Shown: piece by piece, positions 1 to 10,904 of the stretch
Numbering within the stretch: the stretch's first letter is position 1
How the letters are laid out: every line of letters begins with the position of its first letter
Assembly: GCA_002682825.1 (NCBI GenBank)
Contig: NOKP01000004.1
Span: 1,051,607 to 1,115,606, forward strand
From: Neonectria sp. B-13
Lineage: Eukaryota; Ascomycota; Sordariomycetes; Hypocreales; Nectriaceae
DNA: 64,000 nt
Direction: 5' to 3'
Position numbers and translations under genes: made by a program
Notes under the pieces: generated by a model
The model's database searches: none
What the model saw: only the letters and a program-made list of their open reading frames with translations
What the model was told of the DNA's origin: nothing

Positions 1-853
1 GTCTACCCCACACGGGTCCGAGAAACATCCCATGCCATGGCAGTAACGCCGCGAAGAAGGTGAGCTTCGAGGCATTGTCATGAGCCTGTTTTGTGGAGGC
101 TCGGCTCTCGCTTGAGAACCGCCCACTCCCCGCATCGATATACCCCGGTCTGGATATATCTGAGCGCGTGGCCGGCCTCGGGAAGTGGCGGGAGGGGTTC
201 TCCATAAGCCTATCCTTATTTCAACCCTGTAACGGATCGGCGTTCGTCGTCCATGTGGTTGGGACGTTTGCGGGCTTGCCATGGTAATCGGTACCGACTT
301 CTACAGTTATTGTTGCTGGCTATTCTTGCGGATGTTGACAACTGAGTAAGGTTCGTGATCGAGGATGGATGCTTCACGAATCAGGGAACTCCCCTTGTCA
401 ACTCACAGATCGGATGAGGAAACGTCCCAGAGTCCCCTCTTGGGACCTGCGGTATTCATGATGATCTTCCAGTACATCAGTCAACCCCATGCCACAGGTT
501 GATCCGAAAGTTGGTCGTCCTAACCTCTTTCGAGGCCTCCCTCAAGCCCGTGGCCTGCATCTTTCGCCGACACAAGGCCGACACTACGTCTCGTGTCCAC
601 CAGTGAATGCGGGTCCCATCGCCAGCTTTGAGGAACTCTGGAGAGGGATTTGAATCTGAAGCTCAGTGTCCGGGACTCCGGGTCCTTGGAGGTTTTGTCG
701 AGGTTGTTACGGAAGCGGGCTGTGTAGACGTCACTTATAAAGAGGATGATACCTTCCTTCTAGTTATGGATTTTGATATCATCATCCAAAGCACAAGTCC
801 GCAATTGAGCATTTTACCTCTCTATCCGGCAGTCTTTATATCACAATCTCACC
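1..853. other. Gene-free left edge, upstream of the GH3 gene
   Basis: No open frame here looks like a real protein; the short frames have no recognisable domain and irregular composition. The last 120 bases before the glucosidase start carry a TATA-like element and presumably the core promoter. The left part may hold the end of a neighbouring gene's untranslated region, which cannot be judged from this window. Confidence 0.5.
728..741 (+). promoter_or_regulatory. Possible core promoter of the GH3 gene (ACGTCA plus TATAAA)
   Basis: An ACGTCA element, which resembles a bZIP/CRE half-site, runs almost directly into TATAAA at 736-741. This lies about 118 bases before the ATG at 854, a normal distance for a fungal TATA box plus leader. 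Factor binding is inferred from the motif only. Confidence 0.3.
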
Positions 854-2743
854 ATGTGGACTGCTGCCTTCACATTGGCACTCGCGGCCATGCCTGCAGT
901 CACCCTGGGTGCCCCTCGTCGTCCTCACTGGATGAATCGTCGGGATAGTACCCTTCCAGTATACAGAAACTCATCATACTGCGTCAATGAGCGTGTCGAA
1001 GACCTCATCCAGCGCATGACTCTGGAGGAGAAAGCCGGTCAGCTCTTCCACCAGATGCTCTACCAGGGCGAGAATGGCACTCTGTTCGAAGGCGGCGGCG
1101 GAATGAACGGCACCAAGGTCGCCATTGGTGAAATGTACATGACGCACTTCAACCTGGTCGGGGACATTGAAGACGCCCAACAGATTGCAGAGTTCACCAA
1201 CCTTGTCCAAGAAAAGGCCCTAGAGACCCGTCTCGGCATCCCCGTCACCCTCTCCACGGATCCTCGCCATAGCTTCACGGAGCATGTTGGCACCGGATTC
1301 CGAGCTGGGGTATTCTCGGAGTGGCCTGAGTCCCTCGGTCTAGCCGCACTCCGGGACGCAAACCTCGTCAAGACGTTCGCTGAGGTGGCGCGCGAGGAGT
1401 ATATTGCTGTTGGTCTCCGTGCGGCCCTCCACCCGCAAGTTGATCTCTCAACGGAGCCCCGGTGGGCTCGTATCAAGAACACCTGGGGCGAAGATGCCAC
1501 CCTCACCAGTGAGCTCTTGGTATCGTACATCAAAGGGTTCCAGGGGGAGAAGATCGGCCCCTATTCCGTCACTACTGTGACCAAGCACTTCCCCGGCGGT
1601 GGCCCGTTGGAAAACGGCGAAGACTCTCACTTCACATACGGGAAGAACCAGACGTACCCGGGAAACAACTTCGAACACTTCCTGATCCCCTTCAAGGCCG
1701 CCATTGCTGCTGGCGCCAGGCAAATGATGCCCTACTACTCGCGGCCCATTGGCACCAAGTATGAAGAGGTCGGCTTCTCCTTCAACAAGCAAATCGTTAC
1801 AGGCCTCCTACGCGAGGAGCTTGGCTTCGAGGGCATCGTCCTGACGGACTGGGGCCTGATCACCGACTCTCAGATGGATGGAGGTATCTTCCCAGCACGA
1901 GCTTGGGGCGTTGAGAATCTGTCGGGTCTAGAGCGGGCAGCCAGGATCCTCGAGGCCGGCTGCGACCAGTTCGGTGGCGAGGAGCGTACTGATCTCATTA
2001 TCCAACTCGTCAAGGAGGGTATCGTCTCCGAGGAGCGCATCGACAAGTCGGTCCGTAAGCTCCTCCGTGAAAAGTTCCTCCTTGGCCTCTTCGACAACCC
2101 CTTTGTCGACCCCGAAGCTGCGGCCAGAATCGTCGGCAACGACTACTTCGTTCGTCTCGGCAAAGATGCCCAGCGCCGATCCTACACGCTGCTCACCAAC
2201 AAGGACAATGTCCTGCCGTTGAGAAACCTCGCCGAGAAAACCAAGTTCTACATCGAGGGCTTCAACGCAACCTTCGTTGAGAACCGAAACTTCACTGTCG
2301 TCGACACTCCTGAAGAGGCTGACTTTGCGCTGCTTCGTCTCCTCACACCCTACGAGCCTCGCAATGGCGTCTTCGAGGCGCACATGAACGCCGGGTCGCT
2401 TGCGTACAACTCCACCGAGAGGAAGCGCCAAGCAGCCATTTACAAGACCGTGCCCACAATCGTCGACATTGTCCTCGAGCGGCCTGCAGTGATCCCCGAG
2501 ATCATCGAGGCGGCGTCTGCTGTGCTAGGAAGCTATGGCAGTAGCATTGATGCATTCCTGGATGTGATACTTGGAGAGTCTGGGCCTGAGGGAAAGTTGC
2601 CATTTGATCTGCCTCGGTCGATGGAGGCCGTTGAGAACAACATGGAAGACGTCCCCTTTGACACGCGAAACCCGGTCTTCAAGTTTGGTCATGGGTTGAG
2701 TTATGCTGATCGGTGCGGAGATGCTGGGGGGAAATGCTCCTGA
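854..2743 (+). CDS. Secreted glycoside hydrolase family 3 beta-glucosidase
   Basis: Single-exon gene for 629 residues. The start sits in a good context and opens with a signal peptide of about 20 residues (Ala/Leu-rich core, cut near LGA). The GH3 barrel follows: the early LEEKAGQLFHQM segment, KHFPGGG near residue 240, and VLTDWGL with D332 as the likely nucleophile; the family more often has SDW than TDW. The C-terminal part looks like the GH3 alpha/beta sandwich, and I see no fibronectin-III tail. Several NxT/S sites fit a secreted glycoprotein. It should remove terminal beta-linked glucose from oligosaccharides or glycosides outside the cell; the exact linkage cannot be told. It converges on the permease gene. 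Confidence 0.88.
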   Translation: MWTAAFTLALAAMPAVTLGAPRRPHWMNRRDSTLPVYRNSSYCVNERVEDLIQRMTLEEKAGQLFHQMLYQGENGTLFEGGGGMNGTKVAIGEMYMTHFNLVGDIEDAQQIAEFTNLVQEKALETRLGIPVTLSTDPRHSFTEHVGTGFRAGVFSEWPESLGLAALRDANLVKTFAEVAREEYIAVGLRAALHPQVDLSTEPRWARIKNTWGEDATLTSELLVSYIKGFQGEKIGPYSVTTVTKHFPGGGPLENGEDSHFTYGKNQTYPGNNFEHFLIPFKAAIAAGARQMMPYYSRPIGTKYEEVGFSFNKQIVTGLLREELGFEGIVLTDWGLITDSQMDGGIFPARAWGVENLSGLERAARILEAGCDQFGGEERTDLIIQLVKEGIVSEERIDKSVRKLLREKFLLGLFDNPFVDPEAAARIVGNDYFVRLGKDAQRRSYTLLTNKDNVLPLRNLAEKTKFYIEGFNATFVENRNFTVVDTPEEADFALLRLLTPYEPRNGVFEAHMNAGSLAYNSTERKRQAAIYKTVPTIVDIVLERPAVIPEIIEAASAVLGSYGSSIDAFLDVILGESGPEGKLPFDLPRSMEAVENNMEDVPFDTRNPVFKFGHGLSYADRCGDAGGKCS

Positions 2744-3054
2744 AGTTTGCGAGAGAGGTATTACCCGAGGAAAGGGATTTAGCGAGAGGCCGTGTGGATT
2801 CGGGCAATCGTGTGTTGATGACTGAACGGGTACGAATGATGAGAAAGAGTAGTCACGTAAAATTTTGGTATTATTTTCTTCTCCATGCGAGGCCTTATTC
2901 CTGCCTCCCTTTCTAGCTGCGTAATCTATATGCACGAACCCAAATCCAATCGTAAAATCCCAACGCCGGACGGAGCAGATGTGTACAATGTTCCAGTTGG
3001 TATCATATGATTGTCAAGTCGATAGCCGCTCATGATGCTTCTAATAAGTATGTC
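2744..3054. other. Convergent spacer (GH3 / permease)
   Basis: About 310 bases between the stop codons of two converging genes. It must hold both 3' untranslated regions and terminators. No ORF or repeat stands out. Confidence 0.5.
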
Positions 3055-5077
3055 TCAAGGGAAGTACTTGAGACCCTTGCGTGTAAACTTGCGCCCGTTC
3101 AGGACAAAATACTGCAAGTTGGCCATAATGGAAGAAACCAAGCCCAGAGTGACAAGTCCCAAAATGACACTCCAGCCGATTGGGTAGAGTGGCCCGTCGT
3201 TCTCTTGGAATATCTGGCTACCAATAATGCCGCCCGTGTTGGCCGACATGATGATGATGGCCATGGTGATGGATCGTTCTCCAGGGGTACCGGAATTCAG
3301 AGACATCCATGAACTATTCACAGGATCTAGAGGTAGGTTAGAAGCAGCTCTCAAATGGGAGGGGGCGTTCTGTCAAGGAAACGTACGCCAGTTTTGTGCA
3401 AACGATAGACCGCAGATCAAGACTGCAAGCCTCCGCTTCCCGTCGGGAGAGTTGATGAGTAGCCTGTTTCCAAGCTATCGGTGGGTTAGTATTGACGATG
3501 TGACTGAAGGAGTTCGTTCAAGGGATTCCCTACCGTGAAGCACCAGAGAATCAGCAAGCCTAGCGTCACCATAGGTCCACGGACACGAAGCTTGTCACTG
3601 TATATTTACTACAGTCAGTAGGCGATACTTGCAGCATAGTACGCGGTAGACTCACGCGACAGTACCCCAGATGATGTTGACGACCATCAGGATCCAAGAT
3701 CCAATGGAGACGAGGGCGTTCGACTTTAGCCTCTCGTACCCAAAAGAGGCAACGAGGGTCGGAGCGTAGGAACCCATGGTCCCGGCTGGCGCAATACAAG
3801 CGATGGTGAGGATGATGTGGGGAATGAGTTTCCAGTTGGAAAACTGATATGGGTTAGTATCTGATTGGGTATTGAAGACACAAGACAATACATACCACAT
3901 TTTTCATCTCCTGTCGACTGATGTGGACCTTGACATGAATCTTTGATGGGTCGTCGAGCAAGATTCTCTTCGTTAGGATCTTCGATTCCCTCTCGTTGAA
4001 GATACGGAATCCCAGGAGCGAAACAGGGTTGCTGGTGTTCTTGGGGAAGAAGGAAAGGAACAGGATTCCAATGACGACAGTGAACATGCCCTCGATAACG
4101 AACATCCATTGCCATCCAGTAAGGCCTGCAACTCCTCTCATGTGTAGACTAGTGCTGTATGTTAGCAGCACGTTATGGGCACACGCAACAGTGAAGGGAC
4201 TAACATTGCATATGCGAGCAGGCCGGAGCAGCCAGACGCCGACATGCTGCCGATGAAGTACCACGAGAACCTCTTGCTCGTCTCGCCGTTTCTATACCAA
4301 CGGCCAATAGTGTAAAGCCCGGCAGGGATGAAACCAGCCTCGCAAAGACTGGAAGTTGTCAGAACGGTGTTCCCGAACCACAGACCGCGGATCAAGAGCT
4401 TCGACTTACCCTAGGAAAAGTCGGGTCACGAGGAAGGAAGCCAGGCCGTTCTGGAAGGCCTGGAATGTGGCAACGAGGCCCCTAATAGAAGCGTGAGACT
4501 ATGAACGTGATCAAAGCCGCAGATCAGTTAGAAGACTTACCATGCCACGATCTGGCACCCAATCCAGATAGAAGGCCCTACCCGATATAAAACTATGTTG
4601 CTGGGGATCTAGCTGTGGTTTAGCCTTGATGGGCGCTGTGTGGGTTCAGAGACTGTGTACTTACTTCGAGCAGCACGATGCCAAGCGAGAGAAGTTGCTG
4701 TCCAACATTGAATTGGTTTTGAGTAATGCCAACATCGGCGAAGAAGTGATCCGTGAGGGCATTGCCGCTGTGGCAGGGGTTGTAAGAGGGGGAGAGCCAG
4801 TAAACGGGGGGAAGAGGGAGCTTACATGTTTCCGCGGTCGAGCTGGAGAGCGAAGAAGCCGAGAATCAGGAGCGGCATAACAGTGCGGTCGAGCCTACAA
4901 GGAGCAACGAAGGTTAATGGGGTATCGTGTACAATAGGAACAACCAAGCACTCACTTGCGGACCAGGGCCTTCTCCTCCTCGGGCGTCCACTCGACCTCA
5001 ATGTTGTTGACCTCGCTGAGGCCTTCGTCCTTCTGACTGTCGGACACGGCCTCGACTCCCTCGAATTTCTTGTCCAT
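3055..5077 (-). CDS. MFS permease of the allantoate/nicotinate (Dal5/Tna1) family
   Basis: Intron-rich gene of about eleven exons, giving roughly 490-500 residues. The start at 5077 opens an acidic cytosolic head (EFEGVEA-type, then EVNNIEVEWTPEEE). This is followed by LDRTVMPLLILGFFALQLDRGNIGNAL, typical of the first helix of the Dal5 anion:cation symporter family (positions about 4820-4910). Later exons keep family landmarks: VGQQLLSLGIVLLEIPSN, GLCEAGFIPAGLYTIGRWY, and the C-terminal SANTGGIIGSQIF helix. Exons join in frame with GT-AG introns, for example AAC-AT|C-GGC across 4767-4847. A plasma-membrane, proton-coupled carrier of a small carboxylate, vitamin or ureide is likely; the substrate is not predictable. 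Individual middle exons were checked only in part. Confidence 0.82.
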
Positions 5078-6253
5078 TTTGGGGGAGAACTGATACTGCG
5101 CGTGGCCGATGCTACTTGAAGTCGAACTCAGGACAGCATCACTATCACGAAGCTTTAAGAAACCAGACGCAGTTCCAGGCGGGCGATGGATGTCCTCTTA
5201 TTATCCCCGCCGCATGCCAGGTCCATCGCCCGGAGCGGATCGCTTCCCGCGTTGCGACGACCCGCGCGGCGACGGCCCTGCCACGGCCGTGTCCGTGTCC
5301 GTGTCCATCTCCACGTTTGATGCGGCGTCATGTCACAACGAGGTTAGTGCCGCCAGAGATTGCATCTCAGGCACTTCGTATCTTGGTGACGCCGGCAAAT
5401 TGCGCGTGCTTGCGGGCCCGGTGTACGTGGAAAGCGGGAAGGCAGTTGGTGTGGCCGCCAACCTGAGACGCCCCATGTCCGTCCATGTCTCCATCGCCGT
5501 CACGCAATCGACCAAAGGCGGAGTGTATACCCACCCAAACCACCCAGGATAAGATAGATACTACTATGATGGTCGCACAGTCGCCCACGCGTTGCAGTCT
5601 TGTGTACTCCGTATATCTCATCTCGAAGAAATCAGTCCAGTTTGCTTATCGGCCATGGAACCATCAGCTCGGTGAGCCGTCGCCTGGTGCGGTTGACATG
5701 CAGTATATCGTCTTTAGTCTGGCCTCTGTCAGCTCAACACAACCCAGACGCCGGCGTCTCGAGATTCCCATCTTCCTGTAACTACTGTACGTCGAAGAAA
5801 CTGGTAAACCTCGGGGAAACCCAACTGCCGATACAATCTGCCCTGGCCTACATCTGCCCTGCTCGTGGGTCTCTATTGCGATTCCTCATCCAGGGTTTGC
5901 ATCGCGCAATCGACAGCACTACTACATACAGAGCGGAAAGCCGGAAACCAACTGTGCTTCTCCACTCTGGCCGCTGCTGGACCGTTGCAGCGGCTTTAGC
6001 TCCAGATTCGCCATCCAGAGTACTGGGTCATGGCATGGTACATTGCCATACGAGTCGCAGCTTCAGCAGAAGCATCCCATTCGACGACTGCGATGACCAC
6101 GACGAACACGACGCCGCGACCGGTGGAGTGCATGCCGATCCCTAGTCGGCCCTAACATGACTGAACATATCAAACGCTTTTTTTCTTGGTTCTAATGAGG
6201 CTTCGTCTAATTCGTCACGCCCGGCCGCCATCTTCCGCCTCCCAGATGCTCGC
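5078..6253. other. Gene-free spacer between permease and CysRS
   Basis: About 1.2 kb. It includes the permease promoter and the CysRS 3' flank. A short GTCCGT repeat lies at about 5287-5305. The longest frame (5600-6145) has no ATG-led, protein-like composition and is not supported. Confidence 0.45.
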
Positions 6254-8867
6254 TCACAAGAGACCCTTGGCCTTGAGGTCCTCATGCGCCTTCTTCTGGC
6301 GGTCCCACAGCTTCTTCAGCGATTTGAGCTGGCTCTTGGGAACATCGCTTCCGTCCTTCATCTTGGTGGGCATCCCCTGCTCATCCCATGCGCTATACCT
6401 CTCGTCATTCTTGAACAACTCCTGGGGGGGCACCTTGGCCTTCTCCCGAGCCTCTTGATCTGCCTTCTCACGCGCCAGACGGGCCTCTTCCTTCTTTTTG
6501 GCCTTCTCAGCCAGGAGCGCTGCCTTCTCCTCGCGGGCTGCAATCAACTCCGCCGCAGGAATGAACTTGATCAGCGAAGGCTGGTCGTCCGGGCGGTCAT
6601 CCAAGTACACGCCCAGGTTCGTAAAGTCCTGGTCGCGTATGCGATCAGTGAGTACAAGAATTGCCTTCTTTGTCTCAGCAGCCTGGCTAGACACGATCCG
6701 GCGTAGTTCATCACGGATCTTCGACACCACACGTAGGTATGGCAGCGCCAGTTGTTCTGGGTCGCGCGAGCCGCTCGCAACTACCGAATCAAACTCCGTG
6801 ACTGGATCCTGCTCAAGCAGAGCCGAGATAGTGTCGTTCTGAAGCGAGAGACCAGCTACATCCGCCTTGACCTTGGTGAGAACCTCCACGTAGGGCTCCA
6901 CGGCTGTCTTGGGCTCCACGTCGGCGGCAATGACAGTCGCCCAGCCAAGGCCATTGTAAGGAGGCTGAGCGTTAGCATCCAGTCCAAAGATGCCGACAAT
7001 CTTGGTTATCCACCTTGCGATCGCCTCCAGCGCCGTGAGGTCGGCGTCCTTGTTGTCCTTGAGGTGGATGTTGGCCGTGTTGACCATCTTCAGGATAACA
7101 GCCATGGCTCGAGGAGTGTCGAAGGAGTTCACCAGAGCAGTCTCAAACTCCTGCTTGGCTTGCTCCAGCTCACCGAGAAGGCCCTCGCTGGGCTTGCTAT
7201 CAGGACTGATAGAAAGCGAGTGAACCCCGCTAGAAATACCAGCCTCAGCAAGCAGGGACTTGGTGTTGATGAAGAAGTTCTACTAGCGGTTAGTTTAGTA
7301 ACAAAAATTATATGCGGAACACATACGCTGATAGTGGACTCCCAGTTATCACCCTGCAGTCGCATGTCAGGCGAAATTTCTACACCCTCGCTCCATCTAC
7401 CCAAGAGAAAGACGATTCGCATGCTTCGCGACGTGTAAGTCGTGGCCAAGGCATCCTGAATAGTCTGGAAGTTCTTCAACGACTTTGACATCTTGGAGCC
7501 CGAAATAGAGAGATGACCCATATGAAGGAAATAGTTGACCCAAGTGTGTTCCCCCTTTTCGTGATCGCAGAAGAAGGCCTCGCTCTGTGCCAGCTCATTG
7601 TCGTGGTGGGGGAACGCCAGGTCAATGCCACCAGAGTGAATATCCATCTGGGCGCCTAGAACATCAGATGCCATGACTGAGCACTCAATATGCCATCCTG
7701 GACGGCCGGCTCCCCACTTGCTAGGCCAGAAAGGTTCACCAGCCTTGGACTGTTTCCAGAGCGCAAAGTCGCCGGGGTTCTTCTTTCCGACCAGATTTTT
7801 GGACAGGGAGCCCTCGCCCTCCTCTTGCAGAGATTTGTCGTTTCTGATGTCAGGACGCAATCGTGCGTAGGTGTTTCCGGCCTTCTCGAACGCCGAAATA
7901 TCAAAATAGACGGAGCCCTCAGATTCGTACGCAAATCCCTTGTCGACAATTCTCTCCACGAACTTGGCGATCTGCGGAACGTACTCGGTGACTCGCGTGA
8001 TGACGTCTGGGCGGAGGACGTTGAGAGCGTCCATATCCTCCATGAAAAGATCCTCCATGCTCTGGGTAAGATCCGTGAACATGGTCTGATCCCGGGTGTC
8101 GATGGTCTCCTTGTAGAGGGAATCGAGGTAGGGGAGCAGGATCTCATCTGTGCCGGGGAAAATCTCGCCTCCTTCAATAGCTTCGACGGCGGCCTTCATG
8201 TTGTTGAGGTGCATCTTGACTTTGGCCTCGTCGTCGCCAGGCTTTCCCTCGCCAGAGATGGTTCCTCCAGCCAACACTCCACCGTATCCAGCTTCCTTTC
8301 GCGCGGTATAGTTGGTCGTATCGAGCTCCTCGCCATCCTTGACGAGCAAAGGCAGGCTACTCTTGGCATATGCTCGGAAAGCAGAGAGGGCAAGCTCACG
8401 GAGCTCTTCGGTGGAGTACGACTTTTGCTTTTCGAGGTCCAGTAGGCGTTGTCGTCGGGCCTTGATGATGATCTGCCACCAGTCGTTAGATGGGTCGCAT
8501 GACCACTGTATACTGGATTCGCGGCTCATACCTTGTCGTCAATGTCGGTGATGTTCATGACGAAGTTGACGTCGAAGCCAAAGTAATGCATCAGAATGCG
8601 CCGGATGATGTCGGTCGAGACATAGTTGCGCGCATGACCCAGATGGCTCTTGTCGTAGACGGTCGGTCCGCAGGCATACCAGGACACCTTGCCGTGTTCG
8701 ATGGGGACAAACGGCACCGGTGCACCAGGCTTGAGCGAGTTGTAGAGCTTCAGCGACTCCATGGTGCGGGTCGAATAGTTGCGAGTCGAGTAGTTGCGAT
8801 AGACGAGTGCCAGTCGGGGCAGCGGGGTGGTAATTCGAATGCGAGGATGGAACCGCAAGAGATTCAT
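6254..8867 (-). CDS. CRS1: Cysteinyl-tRNA synthetase, with probable mitochondrial presequence form
   Basis: Class I aminoacyl-tRNA synthetase that charges tRNA-Cys. Three exons read in frame: 8867-8532, 8472-7327 and 7279-6254, giving 835 residues. Signature elements: the zinc/ATP region [18 protein letters not shown] with HIGH-type HLGH at residues 75-78 and C66, ITDIDDK at the exon 1/2 junction, the WHIECSVM zinc segment, and KMSKS at about 439-443. Exon 1 ends DDK|IIIKARR. The tail is Lys/Glu-rich, as in eukaryotic CysRS. The first 35 residues are Arg/Ser/Thr-rich without acids and end in a repeated RNYST unit before a second in-frame ATG (M36). This fits a mitochondrial leader on the longer product and a cytosolic product from M36; it is an inference. 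The gene is head to head with TRM61. Confidence 0.95.
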
Positions 8868-9290
8868 CCAGGACGGGCAAAGAGGAGGGGATTAAGGAGA
8901 GAAAAGAGAACGAGTGGGGGAGTGGTGAGGGTATCTTGAGGGGAGAAGTACGAGGAAGAGGAGTCACACAAAGACAGCCACGAATATCGAGCTGTCGACT
9001 TTGAGTCACGAATGAGCTTGTCCGAGTCAAATCGGGGACGAGTCAAGCGAGGGAGAGCACGACAGCATTCAAAATTGACAGGCCCCTCACCGCGGCTGCA
9101 GCACTCAGCAATCCCCTAATTTTTAGTGGATCGGGGAGCATCTCCCCGCCTCTCAGCCTTGCCAGTCGCGAGCTGTAGCGGGCCCATGTTCGTGCCCCTC
9201 ACTAAGTTTCAGTGGGGGCGTCTGCAAAACTTCTACAGCCTTGTGCGCATATCGAAACTAGCCTTTCAAAATAATTTTCCCAGCCTCAAG
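8868..9290. promoter_or_regulatory. Shared divergent promoter, CysRS / Trm61
   Basis: About 420 bases separate the two ATGs of head-to-head genes, so both promoters must lie here. The CysRS side is pyrimidine-rich on its coding strand, as is common in fungal housekeeping promoters. I see no clear TATA box. Confidence 0.5.
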
Positions 9291-10904
9291 ATGGACGAGC
9301 AACCTTCGTTATCAACAATTTCATACAGACCTGAGGGTCCTAAACCCGCCAAAATGACGCGCCCGTCACCCTTTCTAGAGCCCGGGAGCATCACCGCCAC
9401 CGATAATCTTGCCATCATCCTCCTCTCCCGCGACAATCTCCAGCCGATTTACCTCGAGGAGTCAAACGGCGCTGTAGACGGCTATGCTGAAGGCACAATG
9501 CTGAATACCCGGTTTGGGTCATTCCCGCACTCGACTCTACTCAACATCCCGTGGGGATCGCAAGTTCGTGCCTCGGCGGTCGACACCGGCTCAAGAGGGC
9601 GGAAGCGCCGTCGCGAGGCCACCGATGAGGACACGCCAACCACGGGCCCGGACGATGAGACGTCAAAGCCGGCCAAGAAGGCGGTTCAAGCCGCGAGCGG
9701 TTTTATCCATATCCTGCGCCCAACTCCCGAGCTCTGGACGAGCAGTCTGCCTCATCGAACGCAAGTCGTGTACACCCCCGACTACAGCTACATTCTACAA
9801 CGCATCCGCGCGGTTCCTGGGACACGAATTATCGAGGCTGGGTCGGGAAGTGGTAGCTTTACACATGCATCTGCAAGAGCAGTCTACAATGGATATCCCC
9901 AGGACGACAATGATGTGAAGGGGAAAGTCTTCAGCTTCGAGTTCCATGAGACTCGATTCAACAAGATGCAGGAAGAGATTGAGGGGCACAGGTTGAACGG
10001 GATTGTCCAACTTGCGCACCGCGACGTCTATAACGGTGGCTTTCTCTCCGAAGGCAAGTCACCTCAGGCAACTGCCGTGTTTCTGGATCTCCCGGCTCCT
10101 TGGGAAGCCCTGCACCACCTATCGCGACAGAAACCGAAGAAAGCGAGCAAGCAGAATGGCAACGTGGAAAATGGAGAGTGGGTATCACCGTTGGACCCAA
10201 AGAAGAGCGTTCACATTTGCACGTTTTCCCCTTGCATTGAGCAAGTCACCCGCACCATCGAAGAGATGAGGGAGCTGGGATGGACGGACATCGAGATGGT
10301 TGAAATTGCCCACCGACGGTTCAACGCCATACGAGAACGGGTCGGTGCGAACTTGCCAGCCGAGAAGGGCAACCTCCAGACTCCAGCAGATGTGGCAGAG
10401 GCTGTGGAAAGATTGAAACAAATCAACAGGAAAACAAAAGAATTCCACAGGGCGCAGGCCGTAGCTCTCGCAGCCAACGGCGATGCAGACACGTCGGAGA
10501 TGGACGTGGACACACCCCCGGAAACCTCGGAGAAGGGCAAAGCCAATGGCAAGGAGCCCATGAGCGAAGAGGATAGCAAGCCATGGATGCACGGCCGGCT
10601 CTACCATCGGGCTGAGGCGGAGCTCAAGACGCACACTTCGTACCTCGTCTTTGCTACCCTCTCACGCGAATGGACCCACGAGGATGAAGCGGCGGCATCG
10701 GCCAACTGGCCCTGTGGCAAAGAACGCAACATCATTGGAAGTCTCGATAAGCAAACTCGACGACAGCAGACGCGGGAGAAGCTACAGTCGAAGAAGAAGC
10801 AGAAGCAGGAGCAGAAGCAGGCGCAGAAGCAGAATCAGGGAAACGATACCCAGGCGGTGCAGGAGGTCCCCGCGGCGGCGGAGGCGGTTGAGGAGTCAAA
10901 ATGA
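9291..10904 (+). CDS. TRM61: tRNA (adenine-N1) methyltransferase catalytic subunit Trm61 (Gcd14)
   Basis: Catalytic partner of Trm6 in the nuclear enzyme that makes m1A58 in tRNA. Single exon. The SAM-binding motif IIEAGSGSGSFTHA lies at about residues 180-193, followed by the EFHETRFNKMQ acidic-loop region, VFLDLPAPWEAL and FSPCIEQV, all typical of TrmI/Trm61. The first in-frame ATG of the open frame is at 9186, the next at 9291 (AAGATGG context), and another at 9354 starts right at the conserved SPFLEPGS segment. I chose 9291 (537 residues), but 9354 fits the family start best. A charged insert (about 400-440) and a Lys/Gln-rich tail are lineage-specific and may bind RNA or act as nuclear signals. 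Confidence 0.93.
   Translation: MDEQPSLSTISYRPEGPKPAKMTRPSPFLEPGSITATDNLAIILLSRDNLQPIYLEESNGAVDGYAEGTMLNTRFGSFPHSTLLNIPWGSQVRASAVDTGSRGRKRRREATDEDTPTTGPDDETSKPAKKAVQAASGFIHILRPTPELWTSSLPHRTQVVYTPDYSYILQRIRAVPGTRIIEAGSGSGSFTHASARAVYNGYPQDDNDVKGKVFSFEFHETRFNKMQEEIEGHRLNGIVQLAHRDVYNGGFLSEGKSPQATAVFLDLPAPWEALHHLSRQKPKKASKQNGNVENGEWVSPLDPKKSVHICTFSPCIEQVTRTIEEMRELGWTDIEMVEIAHRRFNAIRERVGANLPAEKGNLQTPADVAEAVERLKQINRKTKEFHRAQAVALAANGDADTSEMDVDTPPETSEKGKANGKEPMSEEDSKPWMHGRLYHRAEAELKTHTSYLVFATLSREWTHEDEAAASANWPCGKERNIIGSLDKQTRRQQTREKLQSKKKQKQEQKQAQKQNQGNDTQAVQEVPAAAEAVEESK

Noticed and set aside
5600..6145. 181-codon frame between permease and CysRS
   Set aside because: It begins from a non-ATG codon and has Ser/Arg/His-rich random composition without motifs.
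6284..7438. Leu/Val-rich plus-strand frames suggesting membrane proteins
   Set aside because: Reverse complement of Glu/Lys/Ala-rich CysRS helices produces Leu-rich shadows; there is no independent support.
7690..8445. 251-codon plus-strand frame opposite CysRS
   Set aside because: Antisense shadow of a conserved synthetase exon, with no family signature.
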